From assembly GCF_000367765.1 (NCBI RefSeq), contig NZ_AORI01000011.1, positions 62,001-126,000 on the forward strand: a stretch of 64,000 nucleotides of DNA, given 5' to 3'. Each line of letters starts with the position of its first letter. Position 1 is the stretch's first letter. The notes under the pieces were generated by a model, which was not told the origin of the DNA, did no database searches, and was given only the letters and a program-made list of their open reading frames with translations. This stretch comes from Metamycoplasma auris 15026 (GTDB taxonomy: Bacteria; Bacillota_I; Bacilli_A; Mycoplasmatales; Metamycoplasmataceae). Made by a program: the position numbers and the translations under genes. Shown in pieces: positions 45,426 to 56,782 of this stretch.

Positions 45426-47858
45426 TTACATTGAAAAATCATTAATTCCAATAAATGTTTGTTCTTCAATTTTTTGTGTTTTTCAAAAATCATTATGAAT
45501 TCTAATTTGTTTATTATGGTATTTTTTATTTAAAAGACTTTCTCATATTTTTGGAATAATAAACAAGTTTAAATATCACATTAAAACAAATGAGATACCT
45601 AAGCCAAAAATAACACTAAATGCTATGTTTACTAATAAAAATGGTGCTGATATTAAGATTGTAATTCCAATTAATAAATTGATATTTTGAACTAAGAAAA
45701 TATCAATTATTCAACCACTAAAAATATCTTGTATTTGTTCTTTTGTATATATGTAGTTTTTAGTATTGATATCCTTTTTAATTTCTGAGTTAATTCTTGC
45801 AGAATTTATAACACTATCGCAGATATTAATAAAAGTAATTAAGATGATTCCATCATAAACAAAGTTATCAATTTTAGCTCTTATTATTATCAATAAAGCA
45901 ACAAATGTTAAACACGAAACAAGATTCTTAATTAAATAGATTACACCAGCTTGAAGTGAGTATCTAAAACTAATATATAGCATAGCAGCTGCATTTATAA
46001 GAACAATTAAAAGTGTAGTTCAACCAATCATATAGCCTATATTAGTTTCAGAAAATACAAATTTTATATTTTGCCCAAAGAAATTTTTTGTATTAAATCC
46101 TGCAAAAATTGATTGATCTTTAATTGCAAATGCAATAAACATAACAATTGCAGCAAAGAATATTAATGCAAATGGAATCCCAAAAAACTTGGCTTTGAAA
46201 AATATATTAATTTTACTTTTTATATCAAGCTTATTTTTTGAGTGAGTTAGTAATAGATTCTTTTTGTTTTCAAAGAAATCATTTTGGATTAATGAACGAA
46301 TAACTAGCGTATATAATCCCACAATGATGCCTAATGCTAATAGCGCAGTTATGCCAATTATTGCTCCAATTGTTGCTGAGTGATTAATGTTTAAATAGAA
46401 TGCAATAATTGAACTTATTCCTAAAACTGCAAGTAAATCAAGTCCTGATAAAATTGATTTTTTATTTGCTTTGGACATTGATTTAGCTGTACCAAAACCA
46501 TCCAATATTTCTTTTTCAAAAATTTGTAATTTCTTAGTTACTAAAACAAATACAACAAATAGCATTGAAATTATTGTGATTGCAATTAATGAATTTATAA
46601 TTACACCAAATGCAACTATTATTGAAAGCAAGACAAATAATAGAAATGCCATTGCAACAATTGAAATTACACCTAATAAACGATATTTAATTCCTAAGAA
46701 TAATGCCATCAAGGCAAAAACAATAACAATTGCTAAAATATAAGAATCATATTGAAACTTAGGTTTTGTAACAAATTTATTTTCTTTATTTTCAGCTACT
46801 AACCCATTAGCATCTTTAGTTTCTAATTTTTCTAAAATAAATGGTGTATATGAAAAATTAATTAATGATGCTAATTGTTTATTTGAATAACCATTTGCAC
46901 TGTTATTTATTAAATAGAAAACTGAATCTCTTTTATTTGATGAAATTAAAGAAATTGGTGAAACTGCTGATATTAAATATTTTTGCGCATTAATAGAATT
47001 TTTTAAAAAAGGAATTCCTCTTTTAATTACTCTTCCATTCTTATCTTTTTCTTCATCACCTTTAGGATCATTACCTACATAAGCATAGTTAACTGGATTA
47101 TTTTTAGCTTCTTCCCATCCTTTTTTATCATTCTTGATGGAATTATGAATAAACTCATCTAAATTTAATCAAAAGTAAACTTTGTTTTCAGGCGCTTCAA
47201 AATCATGATTTTGTGTTTGGCTTGAACGAATATAATAGAAAAAGGCAAGTTGTGTGAACTGGGTTCAAGCATAGTCATTTAACTTAATTTGAATACGATC
47301 AGAATAACCTTCGGGAATTTTATCACTTGCTGGATTAGCATCCAAATCCATATTAAAGTCTCTGGAACCTTCTTTAATTAATTCATCTAATCCATGCGAA
47401 CCATCAAAATCACTTTGGAATCTTCCTTTATAAAAAAGTGGTCTTCCTGTGTGATCGGTAATTGTTAAATATGGTTTGTTAATTAATGAACTAATTAACT
47501 CATTTTTTTTGTTTTTATTTGTTGCAAGTAAACTTTTAACTTGTATTTTATCTTTTGAAAGTAAGTTAACATCAAAATTTGAAGTTAATTGATCATCCTT
47601 AACTTGTAAATAATTTTTAATAATTTGGGCAATTTTATTTGGTGCAAGATCTCTTTTTGAACTAGTTTGAAAATTATCTTTTTTAATTCTTAGTTCAATA
47701 TTGGAATGAATGTTATTATTTGAAACTGGATTATTTGCTTTTAATTTTGGTCCTAAAAAAAAGATAGAACCAAAAATAATAGATAAAATCATTCCCAATA
47801 AAACAAAAATTCCAAATAACCATTTAACAACGGGACTTAACTTACTTTTCTTATTCAT
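45426..47858 (-). CDS. secDF: Protein-export membrane protein SecDF (fused)
   Basis: 810 residues. N-terminal span (WLFGIFVLLGMILSIIFG), a large extracytoplasmic P1-type domain (~300 residues, with YLTITDHTGRPLFYKGRF), then two blocks of membrane segments, the second with FVYDGIILITFINICDSVINSARINSEI, the SecF-like YDxI..xD..R region. SecDF pulls secreted proteins across using ion gradients. At least nine TGA codons are Trp. Divergent but complete. Confidence 0.85.
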
Positions 47859-47926
47859 GGATACAATTATATAATAATTGTTATTTTTTATAGCATATTA
47901 AAAACTTTATTTCGATAAAATTTGCA

Positions 47927-48874
47927 TTATTTCTTTATTTGTTCAATATATTCAATTCCTTCTTTGGTTATTCTTCTTCCCCTTACTGTTTTTTCAATAA
48001 ATTTCTTTAGTAAAAGTAGCGGTTCTAAATCATTAATGATTGTGATTTTATCATCTTTAAGAATTGAACTAAGTGTATCCAAAGATGCACTTTTATTTTT
48101 AAAAACATTTCTTAAAACCATAAGATATTCAATATGAAAAACACTCAATCCTCCTGGATAGATATCTAAATAGTTAAAAGCTTCTTTGACAATATTCCGA
48201 TCAATTGTTTTTTGATTGCTATAGATTGCAAAATCATTGACTCTTTTTAAGAAATTATTAGCAATTCTTGGTGTTGATCTGGAATTAAGAGCAATCTCAT
48301 CAATAGCATCTTCGGCAATTTCAATGCCATTTCTTTGTGCTGAATTTTTTATGATTGTTTTAATTTCTTTGATTGAATAAGGTAATAATTTGCCAATGTA
48401 GCCAAAACGATCTTTTAGAGGATTTGAAATAAGGTTAAATCTGGTAGTAGCTCCAATCAAAGAAAATTTCTTTAAATTAAGTCGCATGATTTTCATATCA
48501 CCCTCAACACCAATTGGCAGATCAATTACATAATCTTCAATTGCTGAATAAAGTAATTCTTCAACATTCTTATTAATTCCATGAATTTCATCAATAAAAA
48601 TAATGTCATTCTCATTGAGTGATGAAAATAAAGTCAAAATATCACTCTTTTTTTGAATCAGTGGTCCTTGAATATAAACAATGTTTGCATTGATTTCGTT
48701 GGCAATGATCTGCGCCAATGTAGTTTTACCTAACCCTGGTGGACCATAGAATAATAAGTGATCAATTGGTCTTTGTTGTTTGATTGCAGCATTGATCATT
48801 ACTTTAAGCGTTGAAATAATTTTGTGTTGCCCAACAAAATCATCAAAATTATTAACTCTGAATTCTTGTTTCAT
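47927..48874 (-). CDS. ruvB: Holliday junction helicase RuvB
   Basis: 315 residues. NFDDFVGQHKIISTL, Walker A GPPGLGKTTLAQII, Walker B IIFIDEIHGINKNVEELLYSA, sensor 1 IGATTR, and the C-terminal winged helix YPGGLSVFHIEYL. It is the hexameric motor for branch migration. Its start overlaps ruvA by 23 bases. Confidence 0.97.
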   Translation of the reverse strand: MKQEFRVNNFDDFVGQHKIISTLKVMINAAIKQQRPIDHLLFYGPPGLGKTTLAQIIANEINANIVYIQGPLIQKKSDILTLFSSLNENDIIFIDEIHGINKNVEELLYSAIEDYVIDLPIGVEGDMKIMRLNLKKFSLIGATTRFNLISNPLKDRFGYIGKLLPYSIKEIKTIIKNSAQRNGIEIAEDAIDEIALNSRSTPRIANNFLKRVNDFAIYSNQKTIDRNIVKEAFNYLDIYPGGLSVFHIEYLMVLRNVFKNKSASLDTLSSILKDDKITIINDLEPLLLLKKFIEKTVRGRRITKEGIEYIEQIKK

Positions 48875-49469
48875 TTTGTTTCTTGCTTATTATTTGAATT
48901 GCATTTTCAACAGATTCTTCAATGTTGTTTGTAATTTCCATATTATCTAGAGCTAATTTAATTTGTGACGGTTTAAATCCTAACATTCGCATTGTATCTT
49001 CGAATTCTTTTAAACTTTGATTTGTTTTTATTGTTTTATTGAATCTTTCCAAGTCTTCATTATTGATTTTTGATAGAAACTTTGCATATTTATCTTTAAA
49101 AGAAAAGAGAATTGCATTAGCAATCTTGGAAGATACATAAGGTATCTTTGTTAATTCTTCTTTATTTGAAGAAGCTATATAAGAAATAATGTTTTCTCAG
49201 CCAGCATTAAGGATTGAAATTGCAGTCTTTGGACCAATACCTTGCAATGTAATTAAATCTTCAAAAACAACCATTTCTTTGAAATTATCAAAGCCGTATG
49301 TAACTTTGTTATACTCATTAATAATTTGGGAGATAAATATTTTTCTTACATCTCCGATTTTGAATCTTTCAATCTGGGCAACATAAATAAGTTGTCCTTC
49401 GCCATTGTGATCTAAAATTATATAATTTGTACTCAAATGGACGATTTTTCCATATAAATAAATTGTCAT
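48852..49469 (-). CDS. ruvA: Holliday junction protein RuvA
   Basis: 205 residues. N-terminal OB fold (MTIYLYGKIVHLSTNYII), two HhH segments (LITLQGIGPKTAISIL and TKIPYVSSKIANAI) and a C-terminal domain that contacts RuvB. ATG 49469 follows GTGGAGGA. One TGA is Trp. With RuvB it forms the branch-migration complex; RuvC is generally absent in mycoplasmas. Confidence 0.93.
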
Positions 49470-49576
49470 TTTTCCTCCACAACTCAAACTATAGACCATT
49501 GAATAAAAAGATTGATGTTTAAAAGAAAAAATAGGGAAAAAAGTAAGAAAATCTAAAACTTGGTAAAATGTTTATT

Positions 49577-50125
49577 ATGAAAAACATTAGCGTTAACATT
49601 GAAATCCCAAAGAATTCAAACATTAAATATGAATACGATAGAAAGACAGGAAAAATAAAAATAGATCGTATATTAAGAGAAGGTTTTAAATATCCAGCTA
49701 ACTATGGATATATTTCAGAAGCACTAGATTGAGATGGCGACGAATTAGACGTCTTAGTTTATTCGCCTGAAGAATTTATGCCTGGAAGTGTTGTTGAAGT
49801 TAGAATCATTGGAGCAATGAAAATGATTGATTCAGGTGAAACTGATACAAAATTGATTGGTGTTCATGCTGATGACTACCGTTTAGATCATATTAAATCA
49901 TTGGAAGATATTGATAAAATGTGACTTCATTCAGTCAAGATTTTTTTCCAAAACTATAAATACTTTAAAGGTCCAAATGTTACTGAGGTAACTGGTTTTG
50001 AAGGTATTGAATGAGCACAAAAAGAATACAATGAATGTGTTCAACTAATGAATCAATATGGATCCCTAGATAAAGATGAATTCATTGCTAAAATGAAGGA
50101 TTTGCATCCTAAAAAATACATGTAA
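49577..50125 (+). CDS. ppa: Inorganic pyrophosphatase
   Basis: 182 residues. [40 protein letters not shown] (metal-binding Asp cluster), then [20 protein letters not shown] and [13 protein letters not shown]. Four TGA codons are Trp. It drives biosynthetic reactions by hydrolysing pyrophosphate. The gene has no clear Shine-Dalgarno. A terminator follows. Confidence 0.97.
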
Positions 50126-50129
50126 TTTG

Positions 50130-50160
50130 AAAATGTAACTCGCAAAAGTTGCATTTTTTT
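50130..50160 (+). terminator. Terminator after ppa
   Basis: AAATGTAACT / AGTTGCATTTTTTT hairpin with one mismatch, right behind the ppa stop. Confidence 0.85.
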
Positions 50161-50267
50161 AATACTTAAAATGTTTTTTTATATTTTATATAAAAGGGAT
50201 TTTGATAGTCTCAGTATTCTTTAAGTTTTTTAAAAAAGAAATTAAAATAAAAATGGAGGGAAATAAA

Positions 50268-50696
50268 TTGTCCAAAGAACGATTTAAAAATTTGTTACTT
50301 CTGAAACCACTCATTAAGAGATTGATTAAAGAAGAAATTAAGGAATTGAAACTTGAAAAAAATAAGAATAATGATACATTTTACTGTATCAATCTACTGA
50401 ATGAAAAGTATAAAGAAATTAAAATGAATGAAGAGCTTGAAAAAGAATTCGAAAGAAAATTAACCAACTTTGCAAAAATTAAAGAAAACAAAATGAATTC
50501 AGCATCAAGCTTTAAAAAGTTTATTGTTTCAACTATAAATAATTTATCAGATTTAGACCGTTCAATATTTTTAACAATATTATTCCGTAAAAATCTAAAT
50601 ACTGTAACATGAAAAACATTCAATATTTCGAAATCAACATTTTATCGAAGATTAAATTTTATTGAAAAAATTATTAATTGATGTCTCTTTGAATAA
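50268..50696 (+). CDS. Small HTH-like protein of cassette A (possibly sigma-region-4-like)
   Basis: 142 residues from TTG 50268, which has GGAGG eight bases upstream; an ATG at 50253 precedes that Shine-Dalgarno. Lysine-rich N-terminus, then a C-terminal helical region, INNLSDLDRSIFLTILF and NISKSTFYRRLNFIEKII, that reads as a helix-turn-helix like sigma-70 region 4 or phage late activators. It shares this C-terminal part with 56471-56782. Two TGA codons are Trp. Next gene in the cassette starts 124 bases later. Sigma-like role is inference. Confidence 0.6.
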
Positions 50697-50820
50697 AAAC
50701 TTAAAACTCAAGCAAAACTCTTTATATATAAAAGAAAAATTACAGTTCCAAAAAATTGTATTTGATAATAATATTTGATGTACTTTTAGTGCCATACATT
50801 GGCAATGAAGAGGTAGATTT

Positions 50821-51945
50821 ATGTTATTAAATGCAAACGAAATTGTACATACACAAAAAGATATTTACGAATATAAAGAAAAAATTAATGCAAAAATCCA
50901 GAAATACGCCACTTATGATACATGAGGAAAAAAGAAAGAATGAGAACTTGGATTAGAAAACGATCAAAAAGCTGAGGTTAGCTTTATTCGAGATTTAAAA
51001 AATAATGCTTGAACCATTGAAATGAAAATGCCAAGAGCTGCATATGATACCCCACTTCCACCTGGAAGAACAGTTAAATTAAACGATAGAATTTTAAAAG
51101 TTGATGAAGCAGAACAAATTGAACCAGAAGTTAAAAAACTTAAAATAAGCAGATACAATGATGATAATAGTTTAATTAAATTTGATGATTTGAAAAAATT
51201 TGAAGTCCATTTTCGTTCAATTTGATCTAGAGCAACAATTAACAAACTAGCATTTCAGATAAATTTTGAATTAGAAAAGAACCTATTAGATTTAAAGGAA
51301 TTAAATGTAAGAAAAAAGAATCTAAAACTAGATTTTATTGAGTCCATTAATTTTGTTATTACAAAAGATACCAGCACCGAGTATGATCCATTTGAAAATA
51401 ATTCTGCTTTTACAAGCAATCTAGTTTATGATCTAAATTTCTTTAATCTTAAACAAAATGACTTTTTTTATAAAGTAATGGAACAAAAAGTCGAATTAAA
51501 AAGTCAAAACAAGTATTTTTTACCTAAAAGAGAATTCACATATGATTTTTTTAACAAAATTCATATAGGTGAAGAAGAGAATAGTCCACTTGAACTTAAT
51601 TTAAAAAGAGCAATTACTAATGTAGATCAATTTAGATATAAAATTGACTACTATATTGATAGAAAAAATCAATGAAATAAAGAAGAAAAAAAGTTCATTG
51701 AATCTGAAGAAGGGCAATTACAAGGATACCATTTGCCAGTCAAATTCAATGGAGATATAAAAATAAAATACCAATCTAGCTATAACATCATTGATTCATC
51801 TCAAACTATTAATTATAGGGATACTTTTGCAAATAAAATCTTTGATTCAAAAGAAGGTTTAATTAAACTAAATACTGAAGTTATAAAAGTAAATGAAAAA
51901 ACCTTAACAAAAGACTTTGAAAATTGGAAAACAATTATTTTGTAA
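50821..51945 (+). CDS. Unknown 374-residue protein, cassette A
   Basis: No signal peptide or membrane span; acidic/basic mixed, beta-rich composition. The C-terminal third (GYHLPVKFNGDIK, then NYRDTFANKIFDSKEGLIKL) aligns by eye with the protein at 56766-57893 (GLLIPLKHSGIFG, then NYSQEFPKAFFNLDDGLIKM), so the two are paralogs of equal size. ATG follows GAAGAGGT. Several TGA codons are Trp. Convergent with nadE. Function unknown. Confidence 0.72.
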
Positions 51946-51958
51946 ATAAGAATTGTTT

Positions 51959-52720
51959 TTAATAATTTTTAGGTCCTTTAGGAATTAGTTTTCTTTTATG
52001 CTCAGTTTTAATATGAAATTCTTTAATTTTGTTCAATATTTCTTTATTGACAGCTGAGTTTCCTTTGATAAATTCTTCAAAAGAAGCATAATTGAATCCT
52101 AATTCATCTTCATCATATTGATTATCAAGTAAATTTGCACTTGGCTTCTTATTTAATATAGATTCAGGAACACTTAAAATTTTTGCCATCTTATAAATAT
52201 CACTTTTTAACAAATTTGCAAATGGTAGTAAGTCAACACCGCCATCCCCCCATTTTGTAAAATACCCTAAGTAATATTCATTAAAATTATCAGTTCCTAA
52301 AACTAAAGAATTTGTTTGCTGTGCTTTTGTATAAAGTGCAGTCATAAAAAATCTTGATTTTGCGTTTGCTTTTACTCAATCATTTTTTAAAGTAAATTTC
52401 TTTGAAAATGAATCAAATTCCTTTCCAAGATCAATCTTTTCAATTGAATAATTTAGAAGTTTATTCAATTGTTTTATATCTTTTTCATTTTCATTATCTA
52501 CTTTAGTTTTTAGATAATAAAAATGTGCATTTTCTTTAAGTAAGTCATAGCAAATAGCTGCTAGTGTTGCGCTGTCTATCCCTCCAGATATCCCAAGTGT
52601 GATGCCAGTTGCATTTGCTTTTTTAATGTTTTTTAAAATTCAATTTTGAATACGCTTAATAAGTCTTTTATATTTTTTTATTTCTTGAATTTCCATATTT
52701 AAATTAGGTCATTTTGCCAT
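51959..52720 (-). CDS. nadE: NAD+ synthetase (ammonia-dependent)
   Basis: 253 residues. ATP pyrophosphatase P-loop GITLGISGGIDSATLAAI, SLVLGTDNFNEYYLGYFTKWGDGGVDLLPFANLLKSD region split across the catalytic and NaAD sites, and the C-terminal KPSANLLDNQYDEDELG. It amidates nicotinate adenine dinucleotide. No glutaminase domain is present. ATG 52720 is the longest start; a second Met eight codons on is possible. Confidence 0.95.
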
Positions 52721-52903
52721 AATAAATAATTTTATTATTAATCATATTTAAAAGAAACTTTTTATTGTTTTTAAATAATTAATTACTTTATAATTCTTTA
52801 TATTAATGAAATACAATCAATATATCACAGATTTATAATTGATTAATTTATCTAATAACTATTAATTAAATTCAATATAGTTTTATAGCAAGGAGAAATG
52901 CCT

Positions 52904-53461
52904 ATGATTAATGTTAATGACTTAAAACCAGGAGTTACTTTTAAATTAGACAATGATATTTTCGTTGTTTTAGAAGCTCAACACTCAAAACAAGGAAGAG
53001 GACAAGCAAACGTAAAAGTTAAGGCTAAGGATCTACGTTCTGGCTCAACAACAATTAAATCCTTTACTGGTGGTGAAAAAGTTGAAAGAGCAATGATTGA
53101 CAAAGTTTCAATGGACTACTTATACAATGCTGGAGATAGCATTGTTTTAATGGATCAAGAAACATTTGAACAAATTGAAATCCCTGTTGAAGAAGTTAAA
53201 TGAGAATTAAACTTTTTAAAAGAAGGTTTAAGAGTTATCGTTAGAAAATATGAGTCAGAAGTTTTAGATATCGAACTTCCTGCCAATGTTGAATTAGAAG
53301 TAACCGAAGCTCCAGAAGCAGTTAAAGGTAATACTGCCCAGGCTGCTTTAAAGAAGGTTACACTTGAAACTAATTTTGTAATTGAAACTCCTTTATTTAT
53401 TAAAGAAGGTGAAAAAGTTTTAGTTTCAACTGAAACTGGTAAATATGTAGGAAGAGCATAA
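52904..53461 (+). CDS. efp: Elongation factor P
   Basis: 185 residues. MINVNDLKPGVTFKLD, the loop QHSKQGRGQANVKVK (modified-Lys region of EF-P), then TFEQIEIPVEEVKWELNFL and the C-terminal NFVIETPLFIKEGEKVLV. It relieves stalls at polyproline. ATG 52904 has AAGGAG at the right spacing; ATG 52898, two codons earlier, is only three bases from it. One TGA is Trp. Confidence 0.97.
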
Positions 53462-53463
53462 TT

Positions 53464-53760
53464 ATGAATAATTCCATTATTGTAAATACCAAACTAAATT
53501 TTGATTTTAAAGTTGATATTGATGCTATTTATCAAACTGTAAATGATTTTTTTAGTAAACAAAATTCAATTATTTTAGTTAAAAAACCTGAATTAAATAT
53601 TAATAAAAATGGTTTAGATTTGATTATTAATTGCACTTTACAAGAAAATGCAAGTCTTTCTTTTGAAACTAACAAGATGATTTTTTTATTAGAACAAAGA
53701 ATATATTCATTAATCAACAGTAAACCTAACAATATTAAAATAATTTTTGAAAGTATTTAA
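53464..53760 (+). CDS. Small protein of unknown function between efp and the transketolase-like gene
   Basis: 98 residues, alternating beta and helix (SIIVNTKLNFDFKVDIDAIY, then NINKNGLDLIINCTLQENAS). The pattern loosely recalls Asp23-type small domains, but I do not assign it. It starts two bases after the efp stop and ends one base before the next ATG, so it is translationally linked to both. No TGA codons. Confidence 0.7.
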   Translation: MNNSIIVNTKLNFDFKVDIDAIYQTVNDFFSKQNSIILVKKPELNINKNGLDLIINCTLQENASLSFETNKMIFLLEQRIYSLINSKPNNIKIIFESI

Positions 53761-53761
53761 T

Positions 53762-55609
53762 ATGTTTAAAAATCGCCAAATTAATAATATTGCAATTGAC
53801 AATCTCAAGATTAATTCATTGGCTCAAATCGCAAATGCTAAAACAAGCAACATTCCAATTAATATAAGTGCAGCAAAAATTTTTCATGCACTTTTTGGTT
53901 TTCATTACAAATTTGATTTAAAAAATCCAAATTGGATATCGAGAGATAGATTTATTCTAAGTGATGCCGATGCTATTCCTACATATTATTCAATGTTATA
54001 TTTGCTTGGATTAATTGAAAAAAACGATATTGAAAATATTGGTAAATCAAACTCAAAATTGCAAAACCATCTTGAAAAAACTTCAAATTTAGGAATAGAA
54101 ACTTCTTCAACAAAACCAGGTTATGGCATTGCAAAAGCAGTCGGAATTGCAATATCTGAAGCCCATTTATCTAAAGAATTTAAAGAAATTTCCCATTATA
54201 CATATGTTTTTGTTTCTAATAAAGACCTAGACACAGGAATTTCACACGAAGCTTTAAGATATGCAGGAGCTATTAATTTAAATAAATTAATAATTCTTTA
54301 TGATTCAAACTCATTTTTAAGCAATGGAACAAATAAAAAGAATCTTATTAATACAAAAAAAATGTATCAGTCGTATGGTTTTAAATACTTAAAAATTAAT
54401 GACGCATCATACAAATCAATAATCAAAGCTATAGCAAAAGCCAAAAGATCATCAAAGCCTACAATCATTGAAATTAAAACTTCTTTGCAAGAGATGGGAA
54501 TAAACAATTTTGAAAGTTTTCAAGCACCAAATTATGCTTTAACATTTGAACAAATTGATGATATTAGAGATAATACATATTTTAAAAAAAGTGATCCATT
54601 TGATACATATTCTGATGTTGTTAATGAGTACAAAAAAGTTTATGAAAAAAACAATCTACTTTTTAAAAAATGAATGCAAACTAATAAATTAAATGATTAT
54701 TTATCTGAAGAAATTAAAGAAAATGTTAATGATAATTATTTAAAAGACCGCAATGACTTATCATCAAAATTGATGACAATAATTGACAATATTTTAGATA
54801 AATACAAAAACACAATTGCCCTATCTTCTTCATTAGATTTACTTAAGAAAATCAAAAATTCAAATGGTGTTTTTGATTATAACAATACAATTGGAAGAAG
54901 TTTATTTCTAAATACGAAGAAAATTGCTATGGGTCTAATTGCCAATGGAATTAGTTTACATTCTAACTTAGTTCCAATTGCATTTGATAATCTTTCTGAT
55001 GCTAACTTTTTCATTCCAAGTATCAGTCAAGCAATTACTTATAACAAAAAGATTTTATATATCTTTAATAACAATTTAAACTCGATAAAAAATTCTCACA
55101 TTAAATACCAAGAAGAAGAACAAATTGCTCTCCTAAACCAAATTCAAGACCTAAAAATTTTATATCCTGCTGATATAACTGAACTAAAGGGAGCGATTGA
55201 ATACTTTTTTAACAAAAGTAGTGGACCGGTTGTCATTATTTCAAAATTAGATAGTAATTGAATTTGTGAAGAAACATCCAAATACAATTTTATTTCTGGA
55301 GCATATTTCCTTATAAATAACAACACAAGCCACACTTTATTAGCAAGAGGCAATGATTTACAATTAGCACACAAAATTGCCCTAAAGCATAATTTCAATT
55401 TAATTTCAATTTCAAATGAAGATAATTTAGAAAAACTAGAATACGATAGAACTAAAGCTACTATATTTGAAAAAGATACAAAAGAATACTATAAAAAATA
55501 TGCTAAGTTCAATTTAAATATCAATAATTCCAATGATAAATTAAAATCAGATTTTAATTACATCGAAAAAACTATTAAAGAATTTTTTAAAAAACCAAGT
55601 TCAAACTAA
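53762..55609 (+). CDS. Transketolase-like protein lacking catalytic residues
   Basis: 615 residues, full transketolase length. Recognisable blocks: WISRDRFILSDADAIPTYYSMLYLLG (first half), GYGIAKAVGIAISEAHL, ISHEALRYAGAINLNKLIIL; then in the second half NTKKIAMGLIANGISLHSNL and ILYPADITELKGAIEY. The thiamine-diphosphate metal motif GDG is replaced by SNK (VFVSNKDLDTGISHEA), and the catalytic Glu of GVREHAMG is Lys (LNTKKIAMG). It is thus probably a non-catalytic paralog. TGA codons are Trp at two places. Ends overlapping the pseudouridine synthase gene. Confidence 0.85.
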
Positions 55610-55624
55610 GAACTTGATTTTTTT
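55589..55624. terminator. Bidirectional hairpin across the overlapping stops at 55606-55609
   Basis: CAAGTTC / GAACTTG stem, loop AAACTAA which contains both stop codons, flanked by A-run and T-run. Confidence 0.78.
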
Positions 55625-56322
55625 ATTATTTCTTGAAATTTTGTAACTTCTTCTTCTTTTAAATTCCGAAATTGGCCTACTTCTAAATTACTATCATCTA
55701 AAAAACCATATCTTTTGCGATGTAGCTTAACTACATAATTATTAACTAATAAAAACAAATTTTTAATATGATGATTTCTTCCTTCATTTAAAGTTATTGA
55801 ATATGTTTTATTAGCAATTTTTTTAACAGTTTGTTTGGAGAATTTGCCATTTAATCTCACAAAATTGGAATTAAGGAAACTTAATTCTTTTTGGCTTAAT
55901 TCTTTTTCTAAAAGCGCTATATATTCCCTTTCAATACCAAAAGAAGGATGCGCTAGAGCATTGGCAAATTCACCATCATTAGTAATAATAATTACCCCTG
56001 TTGTATTAAAATCAAGTCTACCAATTGAATAACAAAAACTATCTAGTTGCATCCACTGATAAATAGTTTGGCGTTTCTTAGGATCTTTAAGAGTACAAAT
56101 TGTATTCTTTGGCTTATTTAAAAGAATATAGAATCTCTTAGTTTCATTATTAATTATTTGATTGTCAATTTTTATTTCATCGTCTATTGTTACTCTTTGA
56201 CCTATGTATGCAATTTGATTATTAACTAAAACTCTTTTATTAACAATCAAATTTTCAGCTTCTCTTCTTGAACACACTCCCAAACTTGAGATTCTTTTTT
56301 GTAGTTTTTCAGTTTCTAGCAT
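55606..56322 (-). CDS. rRNA pseudouridine synthase, RsuA/RluB family
   Basis: 238 residues. N-terminal S4 domain (LQKRISSLGVCSRREAENLI), then the catalytic SIGRLDFNTTGVIIITNDG with the active-site Asp, followed by HPSFGIEREYIALL and EGRNHHIKNLF. Isomerises a specific uridine in 16S or 23S rRNA; which one is not clear from sequence by eye. Stop TAG overlaps the transketolase-like stop by four bases on the other strand. Confidence 0.92.
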   Translation of the reverse strand: MLETEKLQKRISSLGVCSRREAENLIVNKRVLVNNQIAYIGQRVTIDDEIKIDNQIINNETKRFYILLNKPKNTICTLKDPKKRQTIYQWMQLDSFCYSIGRLDFNTTGVIIITNDGEFANALAHPSFGIEREYIALLEKELSQKELSFLNSNFVRLNGKFSKQTVKKIANKTYSITLNEGRNHHIKNLFLLVNNYVVKLHRKRYGFLDDSNLEVGQFRNLKEEEVTKFQEIIKKSSS

Positions 56323-56470
56323 ACTTTTTAACTTTCTTATTTTAATTTATTTTTTAGTTTTACTTAGCACTAAGAAAAATAATATTTATATTATAAATAC
56401 TTTTATTCAAAGTTTCATTTTATTAATTTTGCATCCTTTTTCTTTTAGTCTTAAGGTGGAGAAAATAAAA

Positions 56471-56782
56471 ATGTTAGAAAGCAAAATTGAAAGTATTAAA
56501 AGCATGAGTTTGCAGAAAAAAAGAGCATTCATTGTTGACTTTTGCTTAAATCAAAAATTAAAGAAATACAAATCAGAAATCAGTTCGCATATTAAAAGCA
56601 TTTCATTGCTTGATTTCTTTATAAATTCTTTAAGTGAAGATTACAAAAAGATTTTTATTGAAAATTTCATTAAAAAAGAAAGTAATCCTTATTGGTATTT
56701 AGATAATTGATCCAAAAACGCATATTATAAAAAACTCAATTATTTAGTTAACTTATTTATTGAATATGTTTATTGCGCATAA
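56471..56782 (+). CDS. Small HTH-like protein of cassette B
   Basis: 103 residues. ATG follows GGTGGAG. Its C-terminal half, FINSLSEDYKKIFIENFI and WSKNAYYKKLNYLVNLF, lines up with the protein at 50268-50696 (LSDLDRSIF..., ISKSTFYRRLNFIEKI), sharing the LS-x5-IF and SK-x2-(Y/F)Y-(K/R)2-LN pattern. One TGA is Trp in each at a similar place. Overlaps the next gene by 17 bases. Likely DNA-binding (inference). Confidence 0.62.
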
